This document shows positions 8,613 to 16,930 of a stretch of DNA of 40,185 bases, in pieces (the first letter of the stretch is position 1; each line of letters starts with the position of its first letter). The stretch spans positions 4,149,250 to 4,189,434 of the forward strand of contig NZ_MTFE01000010.1 of assembly GCF_001953305.1 (NCBI RefSeq), in the 5' to 3' direction. The position numbers and the translations under genes were made by a program. The notes under the pieces are model-generated. The model was given only the letters and a program-made list of their open reading frames with translations. It did not search any database and was not told the origin of the DNA. The DNA is from Cnuella takakiae (GTDB lineage Bacteria; Bacteroidota; Bacteroidia; Chitinophagales; Chitinophagaceae).

Positions 8613-9437
8613 ATGGACCCCAATATCATCAGGGAGGAGGAAATAGAACAATTGCTGGCAGGCCTGCTGGACCTGTACGGCTACGATTTCACCAACTATG
8701 CCCGTGCATCGCTGCGCCGCCGCATCAACCGCATCATGATTGTAGACAAGCTGCCCTCTTTTGCGGAGCTTTTTTACAAAATCAAAAGCGATCCTGCTTA
8801 CCTCAAACACTTCGTGGCGGAGGTAACGGTAAACGTTACCGAAATGTTTCGCGACCCGCAGGTGTATGCCACCATCCGCCGCGAAGTGCTACCGGTACTG
8901 GCCACCTACCCTTTTATCCGCATCTGGCATGCAGGATGCGCCACCGGCGAGGAAGTGTACTCCATGGCCATCCTGCTGGAAGAAAGCGGGCTGCTGCACA
9001 AGTCTTTGTTGTATGCCACCGACCTCAATCACAACATGGTGGAGCAGGTGCGCAGCGGCATCTTTCCCATGCGGCACATGAAGCAGTACTCTGAAAATTA
9101 TATTGCCGCAGGCGGCAAACAGGACTTTTCGCAATACTATACGGCCAAATATGACCGGGCCGTATTTAGCAGTACGCTGCGCAAAAAACTGATTGTAGCC
9201 ACACACAACTTGGTATCGGATAGTTCTTTCAATGAATTCCAGATGATCTTCTGCCGCAATGTGCTGATCTACTTTGACAAGACACTGCAGGAAAAGGTGC
9301 TGCAACTGCTGGACAACAGCCTGGAGCAAAGAGGCTTTCTTGTTTTAGGTACTAAAGAAAACCTGCGCTTTTCGGCTATTGCTCCGGGTTACCTACCCCT
9401 GGCCCCAAAAGATAAAATATGGCGCAAACGACAGTAG
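8613..9437 (+). CDS. cheR: CheR-type protein-glutamate methyltransferase
   Basis: This 274-residue protein transfers a methyl group from S-adenosylmethionine to glutamate side chains. The N-terminal helical domain carries the Arg-rich recognition helix SLRRRINRIM (about 30-39). The SAM-binding domain has HAGCATGEEVYSMA (about 105-118), and a later strand contains the IFCRNVLIYF motif typical of CheR. I chose the ATG at 8613 because it follows an AGGAG-containing leader and gives the family's usual N-terminus; the longer frame runs into the previous gene. It overlaps cheB by 19 bp, so the two are translationally coupled. No chemoreceptor gene is in the window, so the substrate is likely a coiled-coil kinase or a receptor encoded elsewhere. 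Confidence 0.93.
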   Translation: MDPNIIREEEIEQLLAGLLDLYGYDFTNYARASLRRRINRIMIVDKLPSFAELFYKIKSDPAYLKHFVAEVTVNVTEMFRDPQVYATIRREVLPVLATYPFIRIWHAGCATGEEVYSMAILLEESGLLHKSLLYATDLNHNMVEQVRSGIFPMRHMKQYSENYIAAGGKQDFSQYYTAKYDRAVFSSTLRKKLIVATHNLVSDSSFNEFQMIFCRNVLIYFDKTLQEKVLQLLDNSLEQRGFLVLGTKENLRFSAIAPGYLPLAPKDKIWRKRQ

Positions 9438-10009
9438 GTATCCGCACCGTATTGGTTGTGGGTGGTTCGGCTGGCAGCCTGGACCCGGTGCTGCAAATTG
9501 TAGGCGCCCTGCCTGCCGATACAGATGCCGCCATCGTGATTGTAGTGCACCGCAAGGCAGGCTCCGACTCCATTCTGTCCAACCTGCTGGCGGCCAAAAC
9601 ATCGCTGCCGGTAAAAGAAGTGGAAGACAAGGACCCGGTACTTACAGGGCATATATTCCTGGCTCCCCCGGATTATCACCTTTTGTTTGAAAACCGCAAC
9701 TATTTTGCACTCGATGCCTCGGAGAAAATCAACTACAGCCGCCCCAGCATTGATGTAACTTTTGAATCGGCTGCGGCCGCTTTTGGAAGTACCGTTGTTG
9801 GCGTTTTGCTGTCGGGTGCCAATGCCGATGGCGCTGAAGGCCTTGCTGCCATCCGGAATGCCGGCGGCCTAACCCTGGTGCAGGACCCTGCCACTGCCGA
9901 AGTATATTATATGCCCCAACAGGCAATTTTGCTGGGCGCTGCAGGGCAAGTTGTACACAAAGACCAACTCCCCGCACGGCTGGCAGCCCTGTTGCGCAGG
10001 CAGCCTTAA
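9419..10009 (+). CDS. cheB: CheB-type methylesterase, catalytic domain only
   Basis: This 196-residue protein is the C-terminal esterase/amidase domain of CheB without the usual N-terminal receiver. It removes methyl groups from glutamates modified by CheR. The catalytic triad is S17 in GGSAGS, H44 in VIVVHRK and D137 in the SGANADGAEG loop, matching the CheB Ser-His-Asp arrangement. Because the regulatory receiver is missing, control probably comes through the separate receiver proteins upstream. The start codon lies inside the end of cheR (19-bp overlap). This is the last gene of the signalling island, and about 200 bp follow before the next gene. Confidence 0.93.
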   Translation: MAQTTVGIRTVLVVGGSAGSLDPVLQIVGALPADTDAAIVIVVHRKAGSDSILSNLLAAKTSLPVKEVEDKDPVLTGHIFLAPPDYHLLFENRNYFALDASEKINYSRPSIDVTFESAAAAFGSTVVGVLLSGANADGAEGLAAIRNAGGLTLVQDPATAEVYYMPQQAILLGAAGQVVHKDQLPARLAALLRRQP

Positions 10010-10214
10010 GTTTCAAACTCCCCTTCCATTTCCCAGGTAAATATTTACCCCATTGTTGTAATGGCTGCCCCTTGGTGCAGGAACCTGATAATGCCCAATG
10101 CTTCCATTTTAGCAGGAGTACAAGTGCTGTTTTGCTTATATTAACCGTACCAATGGTTCTGATGATTGCATCGATGGCATAGTGGCAAGTACGGCATAGC
10201 TCAAACTTCTTCTG

Positions 10215-10946
10215 ATGAACATCTTCACCCTTATACTCCTACTGATCATGCAGCAAACCACGCATGCGCAAACCACTGCGCCCCCAATGCACCTAAAACC
10301 AGCACCGCTGAAAATAAAAAAGACGCAGCCATTTACCCTTACCGGGAAGGGCGAAGCCACAGCATGGAACAGCACGGACTGGATTGCTTTGCAAAAACTG
10401 GATGCAGGCGGTGCACCCAACGATACCCGTTTTAAAATCCTGTACACCGACCAGGGAATCTATGTGTTATTTTCAGGTGACGACCAGCGCATTACAACCC
10501 AATACGACACCGACTTCAGCAACCTGTTCCTGGGTGATGTATTTGAAGTATTTTTTCATCCCGACCCGCAGGTGCCTGTATATTTTGAATACGAAATAAA
10601 TGCGCTGGACAAAGAATTGGTGCTGCTCATTCCGAATATCAACGGCCGCCTTTCGGGCTGGACACCGTGGCACTATGAAGGCAGGAAGAAGGTGCAGAAA
10701 AAAGTGTGGATTGATGGCGGCAGTGCAGCCATGAACAGCAGCATCAAAGCATGGCGGGCAGAATTGTTTTTCCCGTTTGAACTGCTACACCCCCTGATCA
10801 AAACTGCACCGCAAAAGGGCGACCGATGGAACGCCAATTTCTATCGACTGGATTACGATTCGGGCAAAATGATCAAATGGGCATGGAGCCCGGTGGAAAC
10901 GAATTTCCACGAGTACAAACGCTTTGGAGCTATTGAATTTGACTGA
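10215..10946 (+). CDS. Secreted CBM9-like carbohydrate-binding protein
   Basis: This 243-residue protein has a Sec signal peptide with likely cleavage after THAQ (residues 16-19). The rest resembles the family-9-like carbohydrate-binding fold found as a standalone domain in many Bacteroidota: a substrate strand pair around WNSTDWIAL, then TRFKILYTDQGIYVLF, the DVFEVFFHPD strand, the YFEYEINALDKE block and a late WRAELFFPFELL strand. Such proteins bind sugars or polyol-like ligands and are usually not catalytic. It precedes a run of exported catabolic enzymes on the same strand and could serve as their binding component, although a 202-bp gap separates it from the first of them. Confidence 0.75.
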   Translation: MNIFTLILLLIMQQTTHAQTTAPPMHLKPAPLKIKKTQPFTLTGKGEATAWNSTDWIALQKLDAGGAPNDTRFKILYTDQGIYVLFSGDDQRITTQYDTDFSNLFLGDVFEVFFHPDPQVPVYFEYEINALDKELVLLIPNINGRLSGWTPWHYEGRKKVQKKVWIDGGSAAMNSSIKAWRAELFFPFELLHPLIKTAPQKGDRWNANFYRLDYDSGKMIKWAWSPVETNFHEYKRFGAIEFD

Positions 10947-11148
10947 ACAAACGTTTGCACGCCAGCGCTCCATTTTCGGACAGGCCAGCATTTAAAAAAG
11001 TGGTATTTTAAAAACTGTTAGCACATCCAATACCGCTGCCAAACCTTACTCCGTCAAACCCGTGTTGACCTATTGCAAGCGATTGCCAAACAATAAGCAA
11101 ACCCGGTTCCCTGCAGTATTGCAGCCCGATTACCAAACCTTTATTTCC

Positions 11149-11616
11149 ATGCACAACCAAAGAAGAAGCGCACTGAAAAAACTGGCAGCATCACTTGCTG
11201 GCTTTACTGGTTTTAGTCTGTTTCAAAAAGCACAGGCAACAGCTGTCGATGAAGACCAGCACAGATCCGGCAATATCACCTACAACCAGGAAGTACCGCT
11301 GTTTTCCGGACACACCATACACAATGGCCTGGTTTATATTGCCGGCAAGGGTGCACACTTTGAAGGCGACATCAAGGCACATACCCTGCACGTGCTGAAG
11401 GAGCTGGAAACAGAATTGAAGAAGGCCGGCAGCTCAATGGAAAAAGTGCTCAAGGTAAATGTATACCTCAACGACATTGCCGACTACCAGGGCATGAACG
11501 AAGCCTACAAAGGAAAATTCGGCAACAAACCACCGGTACGTACCACCGTTGCAGTAGCCAGGGGCGGTGTGCCCGGCAACTCGCTGGTTGAAATGGACTG
11601 CATCGCATACCTGTAA
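11149..11616 (+). CDS. Exported RidA-family enamine/imine deaminase, Tat-type leader
   Basis: This 155-residue protein is a RidA (YjgF/YER057c/UK114) homologue. The family hydrolyses reactive enamine and imine intermediates released by PLP enzymes. The substrate-carboxylate Arg is conserved as R131 in PPVRTTVAVAR, and the GDIKAHTLHVLKELE and KVLKVNVYLNDIADY blocks are typical. It differs from cytosolic RidA in having an N-terminal leader of about 30 residues with a twin-arginine-like motif (RRSALKK), a hydrophobic stretch and an AQA cleavage site. I chose the ATG at 11149 because it starts this leader. It lies 163 bp before a PLP enzyme that also has a Tat-type leader, so the pair probably works together outside the cytoplasm. 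Confidence 0.85.
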   Translation: MHNQRRSALKKLAASLAGFTGFSLFQKAQATAVDEDQHRSGNITYNQEVPLFSGHTIHNGLVYIAGKGAHFEGDIKAHTLHVLKELETELKKAGSSMEKVLKVNVYLNDIADYQGMNEAYKGKFGNKPPVRTTVAVARGGVPGNSLVEMDCIAYL

Positions 11617-11779
11617 TACTTTGAACCATGGAGACACGTATGCAGAAAGGTACACAGGGAAGCATGTTGATGGCAACTTATAAACCATTATCCTGATTGC
11701 TGCGCCTTTTGAGTTCCAAAATTCCGTGTTCTTTCATGTCGCCCTGTCTCCCTGGTTCCCATTTAAAAAAACCCGCATC

Positions 11780-13000
11780 ATGAAACGCAGGGACCTCCTC
11801 CGCCGTCTTTCGCTGCTGCCCTTTGCAGGGAGCACGGTAGGCGCTTTTTTTATGCCGACTGCTGTGCAGGCTGCTCCTACAGGCGCCAAACGAAACCTCT
11901 TCCAGGAACTGGGTGTGCGCACCTTTATCAATGCTGCGGGCACCTACACTTTTATGACCGGCTCCCTGATGCACGACTATGTGCAGGAAGCATGGCTGGA
12001 AGCGTCTAAAGAGTTTTGCCTGCTGGATGAACTGCAGGATAAGGTAGGCGCCAAACTTGCGGAGCTGACCCATGCCGAAGCAGCAGTGGTTACAGCAGGT
12101 GCCTTCTCCGGGTTAACCCTGGGCCTTGCAGGCATCCTCACCGGTACCGATGTAGAAAAAGTAAAAAAACTACCGCATATCGGGGGCACCGGCATGAAGT
12201 CGGAAGTGATCTACCAGAAAGGCCATGAGATTGATTACAACCATGCCCTTACCAACACCGGCTGCACCATGGTAGCGGTAGAAAACATTGCCGATGTGGA
12301 AAAAGCCATCAATGAAAAAACGGCGATGCTCTTCTTCGTAAACATTCTGGCCAACAGTGGCAAGATCAGCCACGAGGAATGGGTGGCACTGGGACGCAAA
12401 CACGGCATTCCTACCGCCATTGATATAGCCGCCGATGTGCCGCCGGTTGAAAACCTTTGGAAATTCAACGACATGGGTTTCGACTTCGTGGTGGTATCGG
12501 GAGGCAAGGCCATGCGGGGCCCGCAAAGCGCAGGCGTGCTGATGGGTCGCAAAAAAATCATTGAAGCAGCACGCCTGCATATGCCGCCACGCGGTTTTAA
12601 TATAGGCCGGGGTATGAAGGTGAACAAGGAAGAAGTGGTAGCCATGTATGTGGCCATTGAGCAGTTCATCAAACACGATCATGCAAAGGATTATAAAATT
12701 TGGGGCGAACGCATTGCGCACATCGAAAATGCAGTAAAAGGCTTACCCGGCGTAAGCACGAATGTCACAACACCCGAACTGGGCAACGTAACGCCTACGC
12801 TGGAGGTATCGTGGAAAGAAGACCTGGTGAAGATGAAACCCAAAGACCTGCAGGAGCGACTGCGCAATGGCCAACCTTCCATAGAAGTAGCAGGGGGCAA
12901 AGAAAACAGCGTAAATATCACCGCCTGGGTGATGAAGGCCGGTGAAGAAAAAATTGTTGCCCGCAGGCTGAAAGAAGAACTGTCAAGGGCGGCTGTTTAG
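11780..13000 (+). CDS. Exported SelA-like PLP-dependent enzyme (aminotransferase V fold)
   Basis: This 406-residue fold-type I PLP enzyme belongs to the SelA-related group (TIGR01437-type), which includes the D-glucosaminate-6-phosphate ammonia-lyase DgaE. The PLP lysine is likely K243 in SGGKAMRGPQ, and the ring-contacting Asp is likely D215 or D219 in IDIAADVPP. INAAGTYT near residue 50 matches the family's N-terminal INA.GT motif. The N-terminus carries a Tat-type signal (KRRDLLRRLSLLPFAG, then a VQA cleavage site), so the cofactor-loaded enzyme is probably exported folded. Expected chemistry is beta-elimination of ammonia or a related reaction that yields an enamine, which fits the flanking RidA genes. 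I chose the ATG at 11780 because it places the RR motif at the very start. Confidence 0.85.
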   Translation: MKRRDLLRRLSLLPFAGSTVGAFFMPTAVQAAPTGAKRNLFQELGVRTFINAAGTYTFMTGSLMHDYVQEAWLEASKEFCLLDELQDKVGAKLAELTHAEAAVVTAGAFSGLTLGLAGILTGTDVEKVKKLPHIGGTGMKSEVIYQKGHEIDYNHALTNTGCTMVAVENIADVEKAINEKTAMLFFVNILANSGKISHEEWVALGRKHGIPTAIDIAADVPPVENLWKFNDMGFDFVVVSGGKAMRGPQSAGVLMGRKKIIEAARLHMPPRGFNIGRGMKVNKEEVVAMYVAIEQFIKHDHAKDYKIWGERIAHIENAVKGLPGVSTNVTTPELGNVTPTLEVSWKEDLVKMKPKDLQERLRNGQPSIEVAGGKENSVNITAWVMKAGEEKIVARRLKEELSRAAV

Positions 13001-13007
13001 ATCTTCA

Positions 13008-13203
13008 CGCAAAGACGCTAAGGAATAAAGCCGCAATGGAGGGTTGCTTGCAAAGGCGCTAAGGCGCAAAGAAAAACAGTGAAAATATTTTCCACCAATC
13101 GCCTAAGCATATAGTGGAATTCAAAATACCACCCGTGGCGCCGTTGCTCCTTTGCGTCGTTGCGTGAAAAAACTTTGCGGCTTTGCTCCTTAGCGCCTTT
13201 GCG
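13008..13203. repeat. Imperfect inverted-repeat element, GCAAAG/CTTTGC family
   Basis: The outer arms 13008-13036 and 13175-13203 pair at 26 of 29 positions. A further copy of the core motif (GCAAAGGCGCTAAGGCGCAAAG) lies at 13050-13071, with a rough counterpart near 13148-13166. The element fills the gap between the PLP enzyme and the dehydrogenase gene. The same motif family appears at 15554-15609. It is MITE- or REP-like and may act as a transcript hairpin between the two genes. Confidence 0.8.
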
Positions 13204-13234
13204 GGAAAATAGCTAACAAACAAATGAATACCAG

Positions 13235-14992
13235 ATGCAGGCCTGGACTCCTAACACTGGACTTATACTATTGTTTACCACCTTGTTGTTTGCCCAATGC
13301 AAACACAAAGGCCTGCCCGTTGGCGACCCAGACAACGGTGGGCTCCAGCTTGCCGATGGCTTTGAAGCGGTAGTAGTAGCTGATAGCCTGGGCAGGGCAA
13401 GGCATATGGCCGTTAACCACAACGGCGACATTTATGTAAAGCTGCGCAACGTAGATGCGCAGGGCGGCAGCGTGGCCCTGCGGGACACCGATGGTGATGG
13501 CAAGGCCGATATCATGGAAAAGTTTGGCGGCTATTCCGATTCGGGTTCCTACGGAACGGCCATGCGTATCCACAATGGCTACCTCTATTTTAGTACTTCG
13601 GGCGAAGTGTACCGGCAGAAACTGACACCCGGAAAACTGGTACCTCAAACGACCATCGAACCTATTGTGGTGGATGACTACCGCAATGACCCGCACGGGT
13701 ATGAACACATAGCCAAGCCCATTGCTTTTGACAACAAAGGCCACCTGTATGTACCCTTCGGTTCGCCGGGCGACGCCTGCCAGGAACTCAAAAGGGTACC
13801 GGGTTCTAAAGGCATTTCACCCTGTCCGGAGTTGGGCGAACACGGCGGCGTCTGGCAGTTTGACGAAGCCAAGCCCAACCAAACTATAAAAGACGGCAAG
13901 CGATACGCTACAGGTATCCGCAGCATCGTGGCCATGAGCTGGAATGCGCAGGACAACAACCTTTTTGCACTGCAGCATGGCCGCGACAACCTCCTGGGTA
14001 CCTGGCCCCAACTGTTCAATGCCTGGCAAAGCGCGGTACTGCCTTCCGAAGAGTTTTTCCGCGTAAAACAGGGCATCGACGCGGGCTGGCCCTATTACTA
14101 TTACGACTGGATGGATAAAAAGAAAAAGCTTAACCCGGAGTATGGTGGCGATGGCAAGATCACCGCCAAAGGCCAGGATTACGAACAACCGATCATGGGT
14201 TTTCCCGGGCACTGGGCACCCAACGACCTCTTGTTTTATACCGGCAACCAGTTTCCCGAACGTTACCGTAATGGCGCCTTTATCGCTTTTCATGGCTCCA
14301 CCATCAGGGCACCATATCCGCAGGGCGGCTATTTTGTTGCTTTTGTGCCATTCAAGAATGGACAGCCTTCAGGTGAATGGGAAGTGTTTGCCGATGGCTT
14401 TGCCGGTGTTGATACCATCTACAATACCAGCGATGCCAAAGCCAGGCCCATGGGTTTGGCGCAGGGTCCCGATGGCTCGCTGTACATCACCGAAAGCGTA
14501 AAAGGAAAACTATGGCGCATCGTGTACAAAGGCGACCGGAACAAGTTCAGCACAGCAGGCCTAGAAAAGATGACCGCACTAAAAAGTACAAAGTCCAATA
14601 TCAAACATCCTGATGCGGTTAAAGACAACCTGCAAAACGGGATGATGGTGGGTGGCGGTCATGTGTACACGACCTATTGCGCAGCCTGCCACCAGTATAA
14701 TGGCAAGGGGGATGGCACCCGCTTTCCACCGCTGGCCAACTCCGATTGGGTGAACGGTGACAAGCAAAAGCTGATTCATGTTTTACTCAAAGGCCTCAAC
14801 CAGCCCATACAGGTAAATGGTGTTGCCTACAATGATGTGATGCCTGCACACAACTTTTTAAAGGATGATGAAATATCGGCCGTGCTCAGTTATGTACGCA
14901 GGGCTTTCAACAACAATATGGATTCTATTACGCCAGCCGAAGTAAGCCAGGCACGTAGCGGCATCATGCTGGCAAGCCGCAAAAAACCTTAA
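13235..14992 (+). CDS. Lipoprotein sugar dehydrogenase (sorbosone/PQQ-type propeller) fused to cytochrome c
   Basis: This 585-residue exported protein has a lipobox ending at C22 (LLFAQC). A beta-propeller of the soluble glucose / L-sorbosone dehydrogenase type occupies about residues 35-440, with GSPGDACQE, GIRSIVAMSWN and LQHGRDNL blocks and a late MGLAQGPDGSLYITE strand. A C-terminal class I cytochrome c carries the haem motif C482-A-A-C485-H486, and a Met ligand probably lies in the VMPAHNFL loop. It should oxidise a sugar or aldose to a lactone or acid and pass electrons to haem at the cell surface or in the periplasm. PQQ dependence is inferred from the family. It sits 234 bp after the PLP enzyme, with the inverted-repeat element between, and 32 bp before the second RidA gene. 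Confidence 0.85.
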   Translation: MQAWTPNTGLILLFTTLLFAQCKHKGLPVGDPDNGGLQLADGFEAVVVADSLGRARHMAVNHNGDIYVKLRNVDAQGGSVALRDTDGDGKADIMEKFGGYSDSGSYGTAMRIHNGYLYFSTSGEVYRQKLTPGKLVPQTTIEPIVVDDYRNDPHGYEHIAKPIAFDNKGHLYVPFGSPGDACQELKRVPGSKGISPCPELGEHGGVWQFDEAKPNQTIKDGKRYATGIRSIVAMSWNAQDNNLFALQHGRDNLLGTWPQLFNAWQSAVLPSEEFFRVKQGIDAGWPYYYYDWMDKKKKLNPEYGGDGKITAKGQDYEQPIMGFPGHWAPNDLLFYTGNQFPERYRNGAFIAFHGSTIRAPYPQGGYFVAFVPFKNGQPSGEWEVFADGFAGVDTIYNTSDAKARPMGLAQGPDGSLYITESVKGKLWRIVYKGDRNKFSTAGLEKMTALKSTKSNIKHPDAVKDNLQNGMMVGGGHVYTTYCAACHQYNGKGDGTRFPPLANSDWVNGDKQKLIHVLLKGLNQPIQVNGVAYNDVMPAHNFLKDDEISAVLSYVRRAFNNNMDSITPAEVSQARSGIMLASRKKP

Positions 14993-15024
14993 AGCAAATA
15001 ATACCTGCGATGACGAACCGCACG

Positions 15025-15549
15025 ATGAAAAGAACTTGTACACTTGTCATGTCCTGCCTGTTGATGACGGCTGCGGTGAAGGCACAAACCACGGCCCCGG
15101 AACAAAAGATCAAAGACCTGAACATCCCACTCATCACCCCTGTAGCGCCTACTGCCAACTTCGTAAAAGCCCTCACTGTGGGGAAGATGGTTTATCTCTC
15201 CGGACACGGTCCCGACAAACCCGAAGGCGGTCAGGTGGTTGGCAAAATAGGTACCGAGTTGGATGTGGAAGCAGGCAGGGCTGCGGCAAGGCTGGTAGGC
15301 ATTTCCCTGCTGTCTTCTCTTAAAAAAGAAATTGGCAGCCTTGACCGGGTAAAGCGGGTAGTAAAAGTATTGGGCATGGTCAACGCCGAAGCTTCCTTCA
15401 CACAACACTCACAGGTGATGAACGGCTTTAGCGACCTGATGGTAGAAGTGTTTGGAGAGTCAGGCAAACATGCCCGGTCCTCGGTGGGCATGAGCTCTTT
15501 GCCGGGCAATATCCCGGTTGAAATTGAAATGATTGTTGAACTAAAATAA
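15025..15549 (+). CDS. Second exported RidA-family protein
   Basis: This 174-residue protein belongs to a different RidA branch from the one at 11149, the longer YjgF-like type with a GKMVYLSGHGPD strand. The substrate Arg is conserved as R151 in ARSSVGMSSLPG. The N-terminus is a Sec-type signal peptide (Lys-Arg, a hydrophobic run, cleavage after VKAQ near residue 21). I chose the ATG at 15025 because it begins the compact signal peptide; an in-frame ATG at 15010 would add five residues and cannot be excluded. The gene starts 32 bp after the dehydrogenase and ends next to an inverted-repeat element. Two divergent exported RidA proteins in one operon-like run point to a pathway that makes reactive enamines or imines outside the cytoplasm. 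Confidence 0.82.
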   Translation: MKRTCTLVMSCLLMTAAVKAQTTAPEQKIKDLNIPLITPVAPTANFVKALTVGKMVYLSGHGPDKPEGGQVVGKIGTELDVEAGRAAARLVGISLLSSLKKEIGSLDRVKRVVKVLGMVNAEASFTQHSQVMNGFSDLMVEVFGESGKHARSSVGMSSLPGNIPVEIEMIVELK

Positions 15550-15553
15550 ACTC

Positions 15554-15609
15554 TTTGCGCCATGGCGTCTTTGCGTGAAATATTGCTCGCAAAGGCGCAG
15601 AGGCGCAAA
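15554..15609. repeat. Short inverted repeat, second copy of the GCAAAG family
   Basis: Arms 15554-15575 and 15588-15609 pair at 18 of 22 positions around a 12-nt loop. The right arm resembles 13050-13071 closely. An ATG at 15562 falls within the element and would create an artificial N-terminal extension of the next gene. Confidence 0.8.
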
Positions 15610-15621
15610 GCAAAAAAGACT

Positions 15622-16863
15622 ATGTATAAGTTTCTCCTCTTCCTGCTTTTTCCCATTTGCGTCTTTGGCCAGCCTTATAGCATCGTAATCAAAGGAGGTC
15701 ATGTCATTGATCCAAAAAACAATATCAACGAACCCTATGATGTAGCCATCCAAAATGGCAAGGTGGCCCTGGTAGCCAAAAACATAGACGCCAAAGGCGC
15801 CACACAGGTGGTAGATGCCAAAGGCTTGTATGTTACACCCGGCCTCATCGACATCCACGGCCATGTATTTGCCGGCACCCATTCCGACCGGTATCTAAGT
15901 GATGGCAATTCGGCCCTGATGCCCGATGGTTTTACCTTCAGGGTAGGCGTTACCACCATCGTTGATGCCGGCGGTGCTGGCTGGAAATCTTTTCCGCTGT
16001 TTAAACAAAACATCATCGACCAGTCGCAGACAAGGGTGCTTTCTTTTTTAAACATTGTAGGTGAAGGCATGCGCGGTGGGGTACACGAACAGAATATGGG
16101 CGATATGGATCCCAGGCAGGCCGCCTTGGTGGCGCAGCAGTATAAAGACCAAATCGTGGGTTTCAAGGTGGCACACTTTAATGGTCCGCAGTGGACACCG
16201 GTAGACAATGCCGTTGAAGCCGGGCGCATCAGCAACAAACCCGTCATGGTTGATTTTGGGGGCAATGTGCCGCCCCTGTCGTTGCAGGAGCTGTTTATGC
16301 AGCACCTGCGTGCAGGCGATATTTTTACCCATACCTATACCCTGCTCGATGGCAATGTGCGCGAAACCGTAGTGGATGATGCTACCGCTAAGGTGAAACC
16401 TTTTGTGTGGGAAGCCATCAAAAAAGGCATTGTCTTCGACGTGGGTTATGGTGGTGCATCGTTCAATTTTTCGCAAGCTATTCCCGCCATCAAACAGGGT
16501 TTTCTGCCCACCACCATCAGCACCGACCTGCACACCGGCAGTATGAATACTTCCATGAAAGACCAGCTGAGTGTTATGAGCAAATTCCTGGTGATGGGTA
16601 TGGAACTGCCTGCTGTGATCAAAGCCAGCACCTGGAGTGCAGCACAGGTTATCAAACATGAAGAACTGGGGCACTTGTCGGCGGGCGCCATCGCCGATAT
16701 TACCCTACTGGGTTTGCGCCAGGGTAATTTTGGTTTCTACGATAAAACAGGGTACAAGATTGAGGGCAAGCGCAAATTTGAATGCGAGATGACCATCAAG
16801 GATGGCAGGATCGTGTACGACCTCAATGGCATTGCCAACCCCGTAGTAGTAAAAAGTAAATAA
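15622..16863 (+). CDS. Exported amidohydrolase/deacetylase of the COG3964 (EF_0837) family
   Basis: This 413-residue metal-dependent hydrolase has a signal peptide cleaved near VFGQ (residues 14-17). Amidohydrolase motifs are H79-x-H81 in IDIHGH, the probable carboxylated K182 in GFKVAHF, H237 in FTHTYT and D302 in STDLH. The COG3964 group includes deacetylases and esterases once mis-called dihydroorotases, and in Enterococcus a member (EF_0837) is encoded beside a SelA-like PLP enzyme, as here. At the position where I expect a metal-binding His in this family, the sequence has D211 (MVDFGG). I chose the ATG at 15622 because the frame upstream is repeat DNA. It is likely to remove an acyl group from the substrate of the neighbouring PLP enzyme. 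Confidence 0.85.
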   Translation: MYKFLLFLLFPICVFGQPYSIVIKGGHVIDPKNNINEPYDVAIQNGKVALVAKNIDAKGATQVVDAKGLYVTPGLIDIHGHVFAGTHSDRYLSDGNSALMPDGFTFRVGVTTIVDAGGAGWKSFPLFKQNIIDQSQTRVLSFLNIVGEGMRGGVHEQNMGDMDPRQAALVAQQYKDQIVGFKVAHFNGPQWTPVDNAVEAGRISNKPVMVDFGGNVPPLSLQELFMQHLRAGDIFTHTYTLLDGNVRETVVDDATAKVKPFVWEAIKKGIVFDVGYGGASFNFSQAIPAIKQGFLPTTISTDLHTGSMNTSMKDQLSVMSKFLVMGMELPAVIKASTWSAAQVIKHEELGHLSAGAIADITLLGLRQGNFGFYDKTGYKIEGKRKFECEMTIKDGRIVYDLNGIANPVVVKSK

Positions 16864-16930
16864 ACAATCCTGCCCTTTGTGTATGCCAGCAAAGGATCAC
16901 AACACCGGAATAGGAAATACAAACCCCACC

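Noticed and set aside
13008-13203. Repeat cluster as an insertion sequence
   Set aside because: It is under 200 bp, has no transposase frame and consists only of hairpin arms. It is at most a non-autonomous element.
15562-15621. Upstream ATG as the start of the amidohydrolase
   Set aside because: It lies within the inverted-repeat element and would place 20 polar residues ahead of a good signal peptide that starts at 15622.
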